Origin: Ophiothrix spiculata
Taxonomy: Eukaryota; Echinodermata; Ophiuroidea; Amphilepidida; Ophiotrichidae
Length of the DNA stretch: 28,207 nucleotides
Assembly: GCA_000969725.1 (NCBI GenBank)
Contig: JXSR01S042424.1
Direction: 5' to 3' (one strand)
Notes under the pieces: model-generated
What the model was told of the DNA's origin: nothing
Databases searched by the model: none
What the model saw: only the letters and a program-made list of their open reading frames with translations
Shown here: in pieces, positions 11,891-21,170 of the stretch
Position numbering within the stretch: the first letter of the stretch is position 1
Layout: the number at the start of each line of letters is the position of its first letter
Position numbers and translations under genes: made by a program

Positions 11891-12122
11891 ATGGTCTTGG
11901 TCAAAACGGTTTTAAACAACAACTTGAAACTTTAATTCTAATCATATGTTTTGTTTATATTTCTGTATGTATTGTGTTTAAGGTGTAGCATTGCAAATCA
12001 TACATTTTCGCACTTTACATGAATTAAAAGAGAAGTCTTGATATTTTTTTGAAAATATGTTAACTTTTCAAATTGCTAAAAGAGTACTTCTAGAGTTTAA
12101 AATTTTTCACAATTTTGTCTTA

Positions 12123-12253
12123 GGGGCGGCTTCAAAACTCAACCGGCGGTTGTCTGCCGGTTCTGGGCGGTTCTGGGCGGTTGGCTATTGTTTATTCCGG
12201 TTGAACCGCCCAGAACCGGCAGACAACCGCCGGTTGAGTTTTGAAGCCGCTCC
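12123..12253. mobile_element. GC-rich hairpin MITE (family HB-1), copy 2, well preserved
   Basis: A 131-base palindrome with about 50-base arms starting GGGGCGGCTTCAAAACTCAA on the left and GGAGCGGCTTCAAAACTCAA on the complement of the right, then CCGGCGGTTGTCTGCCGG inward. The short loop region contains a repeated GGTTCTGGGC and CTATTGTTTATTC. TTA flanks both ends (12120-12122 and 12254-12256). TTA duplication and G-rich ends suggest PIF/Harbinger. GC content far above the surroundings marks it as foreign. Open frames on both strands here are by-products of the palindrome. Confidence 0.88.
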
Positions 12254-12443
12254 TTAACTAATTCACTTCCTTCAATCTGACACCACTTCCAGAAAGCCTC
12301 ATGATATAGAGCTGTCAATTGACCAGATAAAGACCTTTGAATTAAATAAAGCATGTTTGTCAATTTTTTTAATTTTGTCTTGATTCTCATCCTCCAATTA
12401 GAATTATCTTTGATGCAAAACTGTAACCTATGTGACCTTTTGC

Positions 12444-12725
12444 TAAATGCATGTAATTTATAGAGCACTACCTCTCCCTGACTTGTAATTCCACATGGCC
12501 TCAGCACACCTTACAGAGCATGATTTGTTTTAATCATTCGGTTAAATCACTCCCTGAACTCCCTGGGGGCTATAGGTTTATTACAGGCTACAGTCATTTG
12601 ACACATCACTAACTTGAGCAATTAACATTGTCACACATTCAGCTCTGATTGGGTTTGAGCATGAAAAGATCAATGCAGCTTAGTTTAACAGTCAGAGACC
12701 TAACCAACTGAGTTATTATAGCTAC
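12444..12725 (-). mobile_element. tRNA-derived SINE inserted in unit I
   Basis: Read on the minus strand it begins with a tRNA-like head: A-box-like AACTCAGTTGGTTAGG and, about 50 bases on, a B-box-like GCTCAAACCCA. A body with AGCCCCCAGGGAGTTCAGGG follows. The 3' end carries GTAGTGCTCTATAAATTAC, which resembles the GCGCTATAnAAAT tail of the LINE at 26641. The matching place in unit II (after 17216) runs straight from CTGTAACCTGTATGGCC to CTTGCACCAAGG, so this is a near-empty-site-supported insertion. The exact duplication is not resolved. Confidence 0.68.
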
Positions 12726-12726
12726 T

Positions 12727-12990
12727 CTTGCACCAAGGAACTGATGCAATCACATCAATTGAGTGTTATTTCTGTAGCAGATGTAATCCAACTTTGAGTG
12801 GGAGTCCACTGACCAATTACATCTACATTTGCTTATTAGATTTGCAGCTACTGGACAAGGTTGGAAACAAAATTATTACTTAAGGCAGAACATCCTTGAA
12901 ACTTTGTTGTAAATTGGCTGTCTTGTGGATGTTGCATGATTCATGCATTCCATCAACTACCACAAGTACATTTCATGAAAAAAGAACATA
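12727..12990 (+). repeat. Block C, unit I copy
   Basis: About 94% identical by eye to 17221-17485, sharing GCACCAAGGAAC, the hairpin at 12779-12824 (AGATGTAAT ... AGTGG GAGT CCACT ... ATTACATCT), CAGCTACTGGACAAGG, ATTATTACTTAAGG, CATCCTTGAAACTTTGTTG and TGCATGATTCATGCATTCC. It has no shared open frame. Confidence 0.82.
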
Positions 12991-13590
12991 CTTGAAACTT
13001 TGTAATCAAATTCTTGCAAATTGAAAGTAGTGTGGATTTTGCCTTATTTGTGCATTCCAGTTTAACTGTCACTAGTACATTCATGCAAAAAGTTGTTTAC
13101 TCATACTTGGTTGTGAATCTACAAAGCATGTGGCATGAAATATTATGAATGATTTTTGTGCACTTTTAATTGACGAATGTTACAAATACACAACAAAATG
13201 CTTGGATAAATCACTTGATTCAATGCTATAAGCTAAACCAGAAGATTAGTTTTGTATTAAAGCAATTAAAAAACATGATCAAGATTTAAATTGGTTAAGA
13301 AAAACATCACTCGAACTTTTATTGTCTGGTACATTGTGCAAAGACTCAATTACTGGTTACCATGCAGGATTTTTCATTGCCTGCGCATTTTATTAAATTT
13401 GAAAGATTTCTTTTAAAAACAACTTGTTTGCCATAATCTTATACAAAATCTTTCACAATCACCTAACACAACTAAATCCATCACTTCTTATCATTTTCAT
13501 TTTATTAAACTGAAAAACTATATGTTTGGCATTCACAACTATTAACCAAAATTCATTGCAAATAAATGCACTGCCCTTGAGTTTGAACCT

Positions 13591-13790
13591 ATCAGCCTTT
13601 TACATACCCTCCAGATGAACAAATATATGAAGACAAGTTAATCAAAGCTGTGTGTAGTGTGTCCTTGCTGCAGAGGACATCCAAACTAATATAAAGCTTA
13701 TCTCTCAGACAAGATAAACTATCAGTCTGATTCCCTTGCTTGTCTAGCAGTGGTGCTATATTGGTTTTAGTTAACTTTCAATTTGTTAAG
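13591..13790 (+). repeat. Block D, unit I copy
   Basis: Shared with 18214-18425 (about 90% by eye) and 22046-22215 (about 80%). Landmarks are CCTCCAGATGAACAAATAT, GAAGACAAGTTAATCAAAGC, CCTTGCTGCA, GACATCCAAACTAATAT, AGCTTATCTCTCAGACAAGA and GCTTGTCTAGCAGTG. It contains two inverted GATA-type strings (TTATCT and AGATAA) that partly survive in the other copies. No coding frame is conserved. Confidence 0.82.
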
Positions 13791-13929
13791 CATTCATGTA
13801 ATTGTCAACAAGGTTTTTTTAAAGGCAGATAAAATGTGGCTACATTTATTGTTATAGTTGGATTAACAAAAACTTTCAGTATAAAGTATGACACTCATGT
13901 TCAAATCAGATAAACAATATTTTTACTTT

Positions 13930-14055
13930 AAGGTCTCTGACCTAAAAGTGTTTCCTTATGCCATACAGAATTGTGATAAGCATGCCTAGTTGGGAATAAA
14001 TAAAAAATAATAAATAATATAGATTTATATCCTTAAATTTTGTTTTGATTTAATA
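13930..14055 (+). repeat. Block E, unit I copy
   Basis: Matches 22690-22815: TCTCTGACCTAAAAGTGTTT, CCTTATGCCA, TTGTGATAAGCA, TAGTTGGGAATAAA, AGATTTATATCCTTAAATTT and TGTTTTGATTTAAT. It is missing from unit II. Confidence 0.75.
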
Positions 14056-14470
14056 TATGTGACTGTCCATCCCAAATGCAGCTTCTTGTCATATTCACTT
14101 TTTCAAATGTTTGCAAAGACCATGCTAAAAGGATTAAAATGACACCTAATGAACTTCACACCATTTCCAGAAGTCAAGTTATGGTCCATCAAAGGTTGTC
14201 AGGGAGTAAAATGTATAATTGAGATAAACGTGTTAAAAGATCAGTAAGTATTTTATTTTTCTTTTGATTGTCCTCAAAATAAACAGATTTACATTCATGT
14301 TTCAGATCATTTTTTTAATGAAACTTCGCTGGTATTTTGAAGTAAGCACAAGGATTGTGAATCTGTCAAAAATCAATTTCAGCAAATTACGACCTTGACA
14401 CATATTTTCACCTGTAGAGCAAAATAAATTTGCTGCATTTACAGCTCCTTTGAATTGGACGGCCACCTAT
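14056..14470 (+). other. Unit-I-specific insertion between E and F
   Basis: In unit III the E block (ending TTGTTTTGATTTAAT) passes within about ten bases into F (starting AGTGTAAGTTACTCATC). In unit I these are separated by about 410 bases. No transposon termini, tails or coding were recognised. It is either an insertion in unit I or a deletion in unit III. Confidence 0.45.
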
Positions 14471-14760
14471 TGAGTATAAGTTACCCATCTGGGATGCTCT
14501 ATTGGCAAAGGGAAATTGGACATCTGTTTGACTATTCATGCTGTCAAGTGATTTTGTGTATTCATGATTCATTGTCTGCTGGTGTCTGATCTGAGATTAC
14601 ACTATGTTTCTTTTTAATTTCATTAGCTTAAGAAACAGAGAAGTGTTAATTCAAAATAAATAAACACTTCTTTTTTGCATTCTGGAAAGTAATACGTGTA
14701 AAGCATTGCATAAAAATATAAGTGGCTATCAGTTTCCATTGTCAATAGACATTGATAGTG
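14470..14760 (+). repeat. Block F, unit I copy
   Basis: Matches 22820-23110: TAAGTTACCCATCTGGGATG, GACTATTCATG, GTGTCTGATCTGAGATTA, CTATGTTTCTTTTTAATTTC, GAAACAGAGAAGTGTTAA and GTGGCTATCAG. The stretch equivalent to the acceptor-like site of unit III reads TTTCATTAG here and is followed at once by an in-phase stop. Confidence 0.75.
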
Positions 14761-15192
14761 TAATTTGAACTTTACCGTAATACTTGCTTGAATAATCTTG
14801 GAAAAACAAATGTAACGAACCAGATATTTTAGAGATCATGGGTTTGTTTTGAAACAGGCTAAATGATCTGAAATAGCATTATTAATGGAACATAAAGCCT
14901 TTGTCATTTTTTTTTAATGTCCAACATCATTGCATTAACAGCAGTACATAAGAGTACCAAAGTACCCAATGAAGTGTAGTGCTGACTAGTTGTCACCAAG
15001 ATAGCGATTCACCCCGTTTTTATAGCAGGCCCTTTTCTCTAAAGATAGAATAATTCACGTAGAGAATTCCAGATGCATACTATTGGTGGAACAAAGGATC
15101 TCTTGTGGCTTACTAGGTTGGGACGAGGTATTTAGACAGCTAAGTCATACTTACAGGAGGTCAAGCTAGGTATCAATAACTTAAACAGAAAT

Positions 15193-15610
15193 TGATGGAC
15201 AGGAGATTTTCAAGTGATGGATACATATTTGATGAGAGATTTTAAGTGATATGTAGTATCAGTGGCCAAATGACAACGTGTTTTTTGAATGACTCCTGCT
15301 ATTTTTGAAAAGCTCCAGTTTTTCTTTCAATGTCAAGTTATGAATTGGTTTGAATTCTCAAAAAATAGTTATTGCTCACAATACTTTGTATAATCTCATT
15401 AGGTTTTACTTTTTTGAATTTCAAGTCTGGAAAATATTGTTTTTAAGAGAAGAACCGTTTTTGATAATATTTGATTAATCTAACATAGAGGCAAGTTATT
15501 TTATACATAATGAAAGAAGCCTTAATATAATATTAAAACAGGTGGTGTTTTTATTAGATAAGCAGATGTATAGTTGATTACTGATTAAAAGAGCTAACAT
15601 GGGATTGATG
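15193..15610 (+). repeat. Blocks A'' and A', unit I copies
   Basis: A'' (15193-15250) has TTGATGGACAGGAGATTTT and ATTTGATGAGAGATTTTAAG. A' (15540-15610) has ACAGGTGG, TTTTATTAGATAAGCAGATG, GAGCTAACATGGGATTGATG. Both resemble diverged A cores (CAGGTGG, GCAGATA, TTTGATAACAGATTT, GGATTGATA), so A is repeated within as well as between units. Confidence 0.6.
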
Positions 15611-16085
15611 ATTTAATTGCATATTTGGAAAACTTCTGAGTTTGAATAGTATCATGTAACTGTCATAGGAAATTGATGCTTTATGTGTTTGCAGATGTAT
15701 AACATAGTTGTAGTTATTTTTGAAAAAATTAATCATATAGACAAATTTAGAGACGATCTGAACTATAAAAAAGATGCAAAATAGTATAAGAATTATACTG
15801 AAAGATAAACATACAGATAACCATTGATTACATGTGGAACCTAGAATTGATACTTTTATACTGGTAAAGTGTTAGCATTAAATACATATATAGAATCTTC
15901 TTTAAAAATGGGTTTGAGTTTTACAGTTCCCTCTTTTCTCACTAGCAAAACATGCAAGAGGCAGAGTACCCCAGAGTCACACCATTATATTCAAAGAAAA
16001 ATAATATGTGCCAAAAGCAAAAAGTTTTATCTCTCAGGACATCTTCAATCACTTCAAAAAGGCAAATCTAGGTATCAATAATGTA

Positions 16086-16182
16086 GCAGACCATATCTTC
16101 CTTTTACAAGGCAGGTGGTTTTCCCATTAAGGGAGCAGATACATATTTGATAACAGATTTAGTGGATCAAGTTGGATTGATA
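16086..16182 (+). repeat. Block A core, unit II copy
   Basis: All 97 bases are identical to the copy at 19609-19705. Immediately after GGATTGATA the two units diverge (ACCCTAGGTCC against CCCAGTTCC), and on the left unit II has lost about 15 bases that units I and III keep, so the identity is confined to the core. Confidence 0.92.
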
Positions 16183-16923
16183 ACCCTAGGTCCTATATGA
16201 CATTACCGTTGTAAGCAATGCATCAATTAGACACCTACAATTCACAGTAGAAAACATGCAACAGCGTAATTGGTTTCATAAATTGTCAGATAATGAGTTG
16301 AATTCAACAGAGAATAGACTCATCAGTCTTGTGTTTTAAGAAATCGGTATTATTTTTATTTGTTTTCAATTATGAAAGTTTTAGCATTTATTTATGTGAC
16401 TCTCATATTTCGGGTATGAAGTTCATTTCCTTTGATTCACTTTTTTTCCCAATTTTTGAGCCAAAATGTAGTTTTATGGAGACAATAAATTTTAAAAGTA
16501 ACAAGTGAATAATCAAACAGATCTTATAGACCAGCAAACATTCACTATCTGTAATTCAATATTTGATCTATTGTTTACAAATTGTCAAGGTTCATGTGGA
16601 AAAAGGGAATAAAGTCTCAAGACATTTAAGAGGCAATGAAAATATGGAAAAGGGAAGATATGACCATGAGGGTACATATTTTAAGTCACGTCTATGATTC
16701 ACTCTTTGCAACTGTTGAGTTTATTAAGAAGATCGATAAGATGAAAGTTCCCCTGAAAAGTGGATCAACTGATGAAATCTGATGAAGCCTTGCACAACTA
16801 GAACTGTCTATGAGGAATAGTTTTTTATTCGAATAAACATAAGATACTTGAAACAGAAATCAAAATTTTCTTTTTCATTTCATCCTGTAGTTTTGTCATA
16901 ATTCTCATCCTCCAATTAGAATT

Positions 16924-17184
16924 CGTTGTGAGTGCAAGATAGTCGTATCTGCAATAGCTGCCATTTGTCATTAATTTGGATTGCACACTCTATAATCTCC
17001 AGTATTGGGTCAGTGGCTCTTGAAATGATTCTTCAGGTGACGGTGTCACCTGAAGAACCATTTCATGAGCCACTGACATATGGCAGGGAAATTTGGGGGA
17101 CTTTTCACATTCTAGTGACTTGGTGTCAAATAAATATAACTTAAGGCAGCCATTGCAGATACGACTATCTTGCACTCACATAAT
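16924..17184 (+). mobile_element. Foldback MITE (family FB-1), copy 2, full length
   Basis: Terminal inverted repeats of about 36 bases (TGTGAGTGCAAGATAGTCGT on the left, complement on the right ending CTATCTTGCACTCACA) surround a central hairpin (17010-17040 and 17046-17076, 31-base arms, two mismatches, 5-base loop). GAATT occurs on both sides (16919-16923 and 17185-17189). Unit I at 12386-12430 has the near-empty site: CCTCCAATTAGAATT followed directly by ATC and CTGTAACC. So the element entered unit II after the units separated. It is non-coding; superfamily unassigned. Confidence 0.9.
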
Positions 17185-17220
17185 GAATTATCCATACTGC
17201 AAAGCTGTAACCTGTATGGC

Positions 17221-17485
17221 CTCTTGCACCAAGGAACGGACACAAACAAGTACACATCAATTGAGTATTATTACTTTAGCAGATGTAATCCAACTTGAGT
17301 GGGAGTCCACTGACCAATTACATCTGCATTTGCTTATTAGATTTTCAGCTACTGGACAAGGTTGCAAACAAAATTATTACTTAAGGAAGAACATCCTTGA
17401 AACTTTGTTGTAAATTGACTGTCTTGTGGATTTTGCATGATTCATGCATTCCATAACTACCTCAAGTACATTTCATGAAAAAAAG
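17221..17485 (+). repeat. Block C, unit II copy
   Basis: Close match to 12727-12990, with the hairpin at 17281-17325. The open frame crossing it (17093-17413) starts inside the FB-1 element and is not shared with unit I, so I do not call it coding. Confidence 0.82.
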
Positions 17486-17649
17486 TTGTTTGTCCATACT
17501 ATGTTGTGGATCTACATAGCATGTGTCATATTAAAAGATTATGAATGTAATGCTGTGCTCTTGTATACTTACAAATGTAGCAAGTTCACAAAATGCTTGA
17601 TTCTTATTTGGTTAGGTAAGTTTGAGATATATTAATAAAAATGTACCTA

Positions 17650-17897
17650 GGCGCTGGAGCAAAATTAGGTCACGACTTTGTGCAGCCAGCCGTAACCAGG
17701 CCACAGCTTTGATTTTCCAAGATGGCTACACTTAACTTGATTGTGTACCTCAAGGTTAAATGCAAAATATTTATTACATGTTTTGAAATTATTTAGGGGT
17801 GCATAATCAAACCTATGGCAGCCATCGTGGAAGATCAAAGCTGCAGCCTAGTTGCGACCGGTTGCACAAAGTTGTGGTCTAATTGTGCTCCAATGCC
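17650..17897. mobile_element. MITE with ~80-base terminal inverted repeats
   Basis: The left end GGCGCTGGAGCAAAATTAGG and the complement of the right end (GGCATTGGAGCACAATTAGA) stay similar for about 80 bases, through ACTTTGTGCA, CAGCTTTGAT and CCAAGATGGCTAC. CTA precedes and TTA follows the element, consistent with a decayed three-base Harbinger-like duplication. The middle is AT-rich and non-coding. It lies in unit II between C and D and is missing at the matching place in unit I. Confidence 0.75.
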
Positions 17898-18213
17898 TTA
17901 GCAAGATTAAAATTGACAGGGAAACTCTGACACAACAATATTGTTATCCAGTTGCATCGTATAGGCTTACTTACAGTTTACCCTATTGGGTTCTTTTGCA
18001 TGTGTATTGTAAAGCTATTGAGGTTTTTATGGAAGTAAACTGTCTGTCATATTTTATGCAGAGACATACACAATCACCATCCAAAACTAATTCCACCATG
18101 TCTTATCATTTCCATTTTACTAAACTTTGAAAAAACTATTAAGTTGACCATTCACAACTATTCACCAATATTTCAGTGCAAATAAATGCAGTGCTCTTGA
18201 GTTCAAATTTTAT

Positions 18214-18425
18214 TAGCCATTAGCCTCTTACATCCCCTCCAGATGAACAAATATATGAAGACAAGTTAATCAAAGCTGTGAGTAGTGTGGCCTTGCTGCA
18301 AAAGACATCCAAACTAATATCAAGCTTATCTTTCAGACAGGATTCACTATCAGTTTGGTGCCCTTGCTTGTCTAGCAGTGATGCTATATTGGTTTTAGTT
18401 AACTTTCAATTTATCAAGTATTTAT
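18214..18425 (+). repeat. Block D, unit II copy
   Basis: About 90% identical by eye to 13591-13790, continuing into GGTTTTAGTTAACTTTCAATTT. The open frame at 18278-18505 crosses this block but is broken in units I and III. Confidence 0.82.
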
Positions 18426-18475
18426 GTCATGGTCAACGGGAGATGGTTAAAGAAAGACAAAATTCAAACTTCACC

Positions 18476-18760
18476 AAAAAGTCGCTACCTTTACTTTGGG
18501 GATGAGGCTGTTTTGAAAATACATAATAAGTGCAAAATAGGTATACCGTTCAACTTCACACTTTTTGCTATATCTCAAAAACTATTTGGAATTTGGAGGT
18601 GAAATTTTTAGATTTATAATCAGAAAAATATGGGCTTTCATTTGACATCAAAAACTGCAATACTTCTGCTCGGCCTGGGGATGAGAATGTGATTGGAACC
18701 TACACCTTTATGGTAGGTAGGTCGGATCTTTTATTCATTTTGTATTTATATTATTTTTGC
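18476..18760. other. Unassigned segment unique to unit II
   Basis: Similarity to units I and III stops near TTCAAACTTCACC. The segment contains CTTTGGGGATGAGG and later GGCCTGGGGATGAGAATG, a string ATATCTCAAAAACTATTTGG, and GGTAGGTAGGTCGG. It looks like inserted DNA, but no termini or target duplication were found. Confidence 0.4.
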
Positions 18761-19608
18761 TTTGAGATTAACCGTAAATAGTCATAGGACATACAGATTA
18801 ACAGAGCAACAATTTTTTTCAATTTTATAACAATCTGGACTTTTTAGTTGCCTTAAAGTGAAAAATATGTTGTCTTAATGCTTAATTTTACCATTTCATC
18901 TTATACACATAAAAAATTAAAATAAGAAAGTGTTGGATTGCAACAAAAATAGAGTCGGTTGAGTTACACCAAACAAACACTTTTTTAGGCCTAAGCATTA
19001 ATATTAGGTAAAAATAAGATAGAATATTATGGTTTAATATAGCCTAAATATAACTCCTAAGTTCAAAGATAGTTTATCGTTCTTCATGAACTGGTCTATT
19101 TCCTTTTAATTAGGTGTGATTACTCCGTTTCATGTGTCATGCAGTTCCCATAGATAATTTTTTTTTTTTTTAATTGTTGATGCTTTGTTTTTAAGTTATT
19201 TTTACCTTCATCAAATGTTTACACAAATTAAGGACAATCTGCACTATAATGATGATGCAAAATAGTATTAAAATTATACAGAACAATAACCATAACAGTG
19301 ACCAATGAATTTTGGTTGGAGTTACAATTAATACTCATTTAGTTGTCAGATTTACATGTAATGGCATTTTTAATCTTGATGTTATAATCTTGCGAATCTT
19401 CTTGAAAAATAGGTTTTGAGTTTTGCACTTGTCCCTTTTCTCACTAGCAAAAAATGCAAGAGACTGAGAACAACTGAGTCACATATTTTCATATTTTGTT
19501 CTTTGAAAAATAACATGTGCCAAAAGCAAAATGTCCCATCTCTAAGGACATCATTAATTCACTTCATCCCATTCTGACAGAAAGGCAAATCTAGGTATCA
19601 ATAATTGA

Positions 19609-19705
19609 GCAGACCATATCTTCCTTTTACAAGGCAGGTGGTTTTCCCATTAAGGGAGCAGATACATATTTGATAACAGATTTAGTGGATCAAGTTGGAT
19701 TGATA
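19609..19705 (+). repeat. Block A core, unit III copy
   Basis: Identical over 97 bases to unit II and one base different from unit I. The left flank (CATCATTAATTCACTTCATC and on) is close to unit I, while the right flank differs from both with substitutions and indels. Confidence 0.92.
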
Positions 19706-20024
19706 CCCAGTTCCTACGTGACAGTCCCACTGTAAGCGATGCATCTAATAGACACCTACAATTCACAGTAGAAAACAGAAAATTGGCTCCATAAATTGTT
19801 AAATAATGAGTTGAATTCAGCTGAGAATTAACTCATCAATCCTGCTTATTTGAAATCGGGAAAAGAATAAATTACCCTTATTTTACTTGTTTTCAATTAT
19901 GAAGATGTATGTTTCTATGTTTTGGTGTGGAGTTAATTTCTTTTATTCTAGAGTTTCAGAGCCATGTTTCAGTTATATACTCATTTCAAACAGGCAAATA
20001 TCCTTAAACACAATTGTGAGGTGT

Positions 20025-20355
20025 TGAGATAATTTAAAGCAATACACAAAGGAAACTTTAAGCTTAGTAAGAGCTTTCACCATGTATCACTATGGCTTGT
20101 TCCCTCAATGATGGTTTGGTTGATGGTAGAGATGATGACCGTCAGAAATCAACCACCCCTGACCAATAATCACAAGGGCCAGACTTCCGTCAAAGAAGAG
20201 TGTCATATGCTTTTCACAAATGTTGTCAGACCTGGTCCTGGTTTAGGCTACTTCTGGTCATCCTGATGTGCACCGCCTCTTTCATTCCTGCCTGAACCAG
20301 TCGGATTCCTGATCCAGGATTTTGATTTCATCCCAGTCAATGTTATGTCCAATTT
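20025..20355 (-). mobile_element. 5'-truncated Penelope-like element remnant with 15-bp target duplication
   Basis: ACAATTGTGAGGTGT occurs on both sides (20010-20024 and 20356-20370), the mark of a retroposed insertion. On the minus strand, starting near 20344, the translation reads NIDWDEIKILDQESDWF, and after an in-frame stop continues with KEAVHIRMTRSSLNQDQ and, after two more stops, YDTLL. This resembles the end of the GIY-YIG endonuclease region of Penelope-like retroelements (IDW, KILD, KEA-IR, SLN-D, YD-LL), recalled from knowledge of the family. It is dead: at least three stops and no reverse transcriptase part. The rest is probably 3' UTR. Unit I has no equivalent, so it entered after duplication. 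Confidence 0.7.
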
Positions 20356-20560
20356 ACAATTGTGAGGTGTAAAAACTAATTTTTATAACTAAGTTGACTT
20401 ACTTTGACTTATGCCATCCATGTAGGCTTGGAATTTTCCTTCATGTGTTAGACTTATTCATAGATGCTCTTTACTTGCATTGGCAAGATACTGGATATAT
20501 GTAATATTAATATAAGCTTTCAGATGCTTGTTATTGTTGTTTTTTGTTTTTAATTGAGAA

Positions 20561-20705
20561 TCAATCAATCAATCAAAGAAAATTTGTATAGCGCCAAAAT
20601 CAAAAAGACATTTTGTTCAAAGGTGCTAATGACAGAAACATAGAAAATTAAACATCATACACTTGATTAAATAGATAAGTCTTTTGTCTGTTGTTAGTTA
20701 TTTGA
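20561..20705 (-). mobile_element. 3' tail of a CR1/L2-like LINE, minus strand
   Basis: On the minus strand a frame gives KTYLFNQV (20660-20683), like the last residues of the reverse-transcriptase protein of this LINE type. A 3' UTR follows with a hairpin (arms GGTGCTA/TAGCGCC at 20622-20628 and 20589-20595), the string GGCGCTATACAAAT and a terminal (TTGA)4 tract (20561-20576). The same layout ends the LINE at 26641. Only the extreme 3' end was inserted. Confidence 0.72.
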
Positions 20706-20904
20706 TTCATCCATAAAAGTAGATATTTACAAACAAGAATGTTTGATAAGTTGCCTTATTCAAGGTTTCTTTTGGTATCGATCAGAATGTAAATCATGCT
20801 ATCAAATTCTTGTTGAACGAGATTTATGATATGCATTGATATCTAAATGAAATAAAACAAGTTGTCTTACATAATATTATTTGTAAATCATTTTATTTGA
20901 AAGA

Positions 20905-21170
20905 AAAATAATCTTTTCAATTTCACAATACTTTTTTATTGGAACCTGTCGGTACTTTATTTTGGGTCATTTTAAGCATTCAAGTATTCTGATATTCCAG
21001 ACAGAAGTATTACAATGTTTAGATAAAAGGGTTCATAATGGTAGCAGAGAATAGTCCAGCTGCCAGCTGTCATGCAATATTAATGTGTCTGGTCATCAGA
21101 ATGACAACATACTCATGTAATATTGATGCTTGGTCTACATATGTCAGTGTCCATGCAAAGTTTGGGACAC
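20905..21170 (+). repeat. Block B, unit III copy
   Basis: Parallels 11655-11890 throughout, with TTCCAGACAGAAG, AGATAAAAGGG, AGTCCAGCTGCCAGCTGTCA, GCAATATTAATGTGTCTGG, GACAACATACTCATGTAATA and GTCTACATATGTCAGTG. The open frame at 21038-21247 is interrupted by stops in unit I and is not accepted as a gene. Confidence 0.75.

Larger units (their letters stand above)
10945..15720 (+). repeat. Tandem unit I
   Basis: Carries A (11057), B (11655), C (12727), D (13591), E (13930), F (14470), A'' (15193) and A' (15540). Unit-specific insertions are the hairpin element at 12123, the SINE at 12444 and an unassigned segment at about 14056-14470 that is missing between E and F of unit III. Its start is placed where similarity to units II and III begins; the lead-in before that is missing. 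Confidence 0.75.
15720..19190 (+). repeat. Tandem unit II (shortened)
   Basis: It opens with ATCTGAACTATAAAAAAGAT, GCAAAATAGTAT, TTCTCACTAGCAAAA and TGTGCCAAAAGCAAA, parallel to 19190-19530. It has A (16086), C (17221) and D (18214). It lacks B, E, F and A''. It gained two miniature elements (16924, 17650) and an unassigned segment at 18476-18760. The end at 19020-19140 parallels 24000-24120. Confidence 0.75.

Noticed and set aside
12139..12507. 122-residue minus-strand open frame
   Set aside because: It runs from the tail of the SINE through unit DNA into the hairpin element, so it spans three unrelated sequences.
17093..17413. 106-residue plus-strand open frame
   Set aside because: It begins inside the foldback element and continues into block C. 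The sister copy of block C lacks this upstream part, so the frame is accidental.
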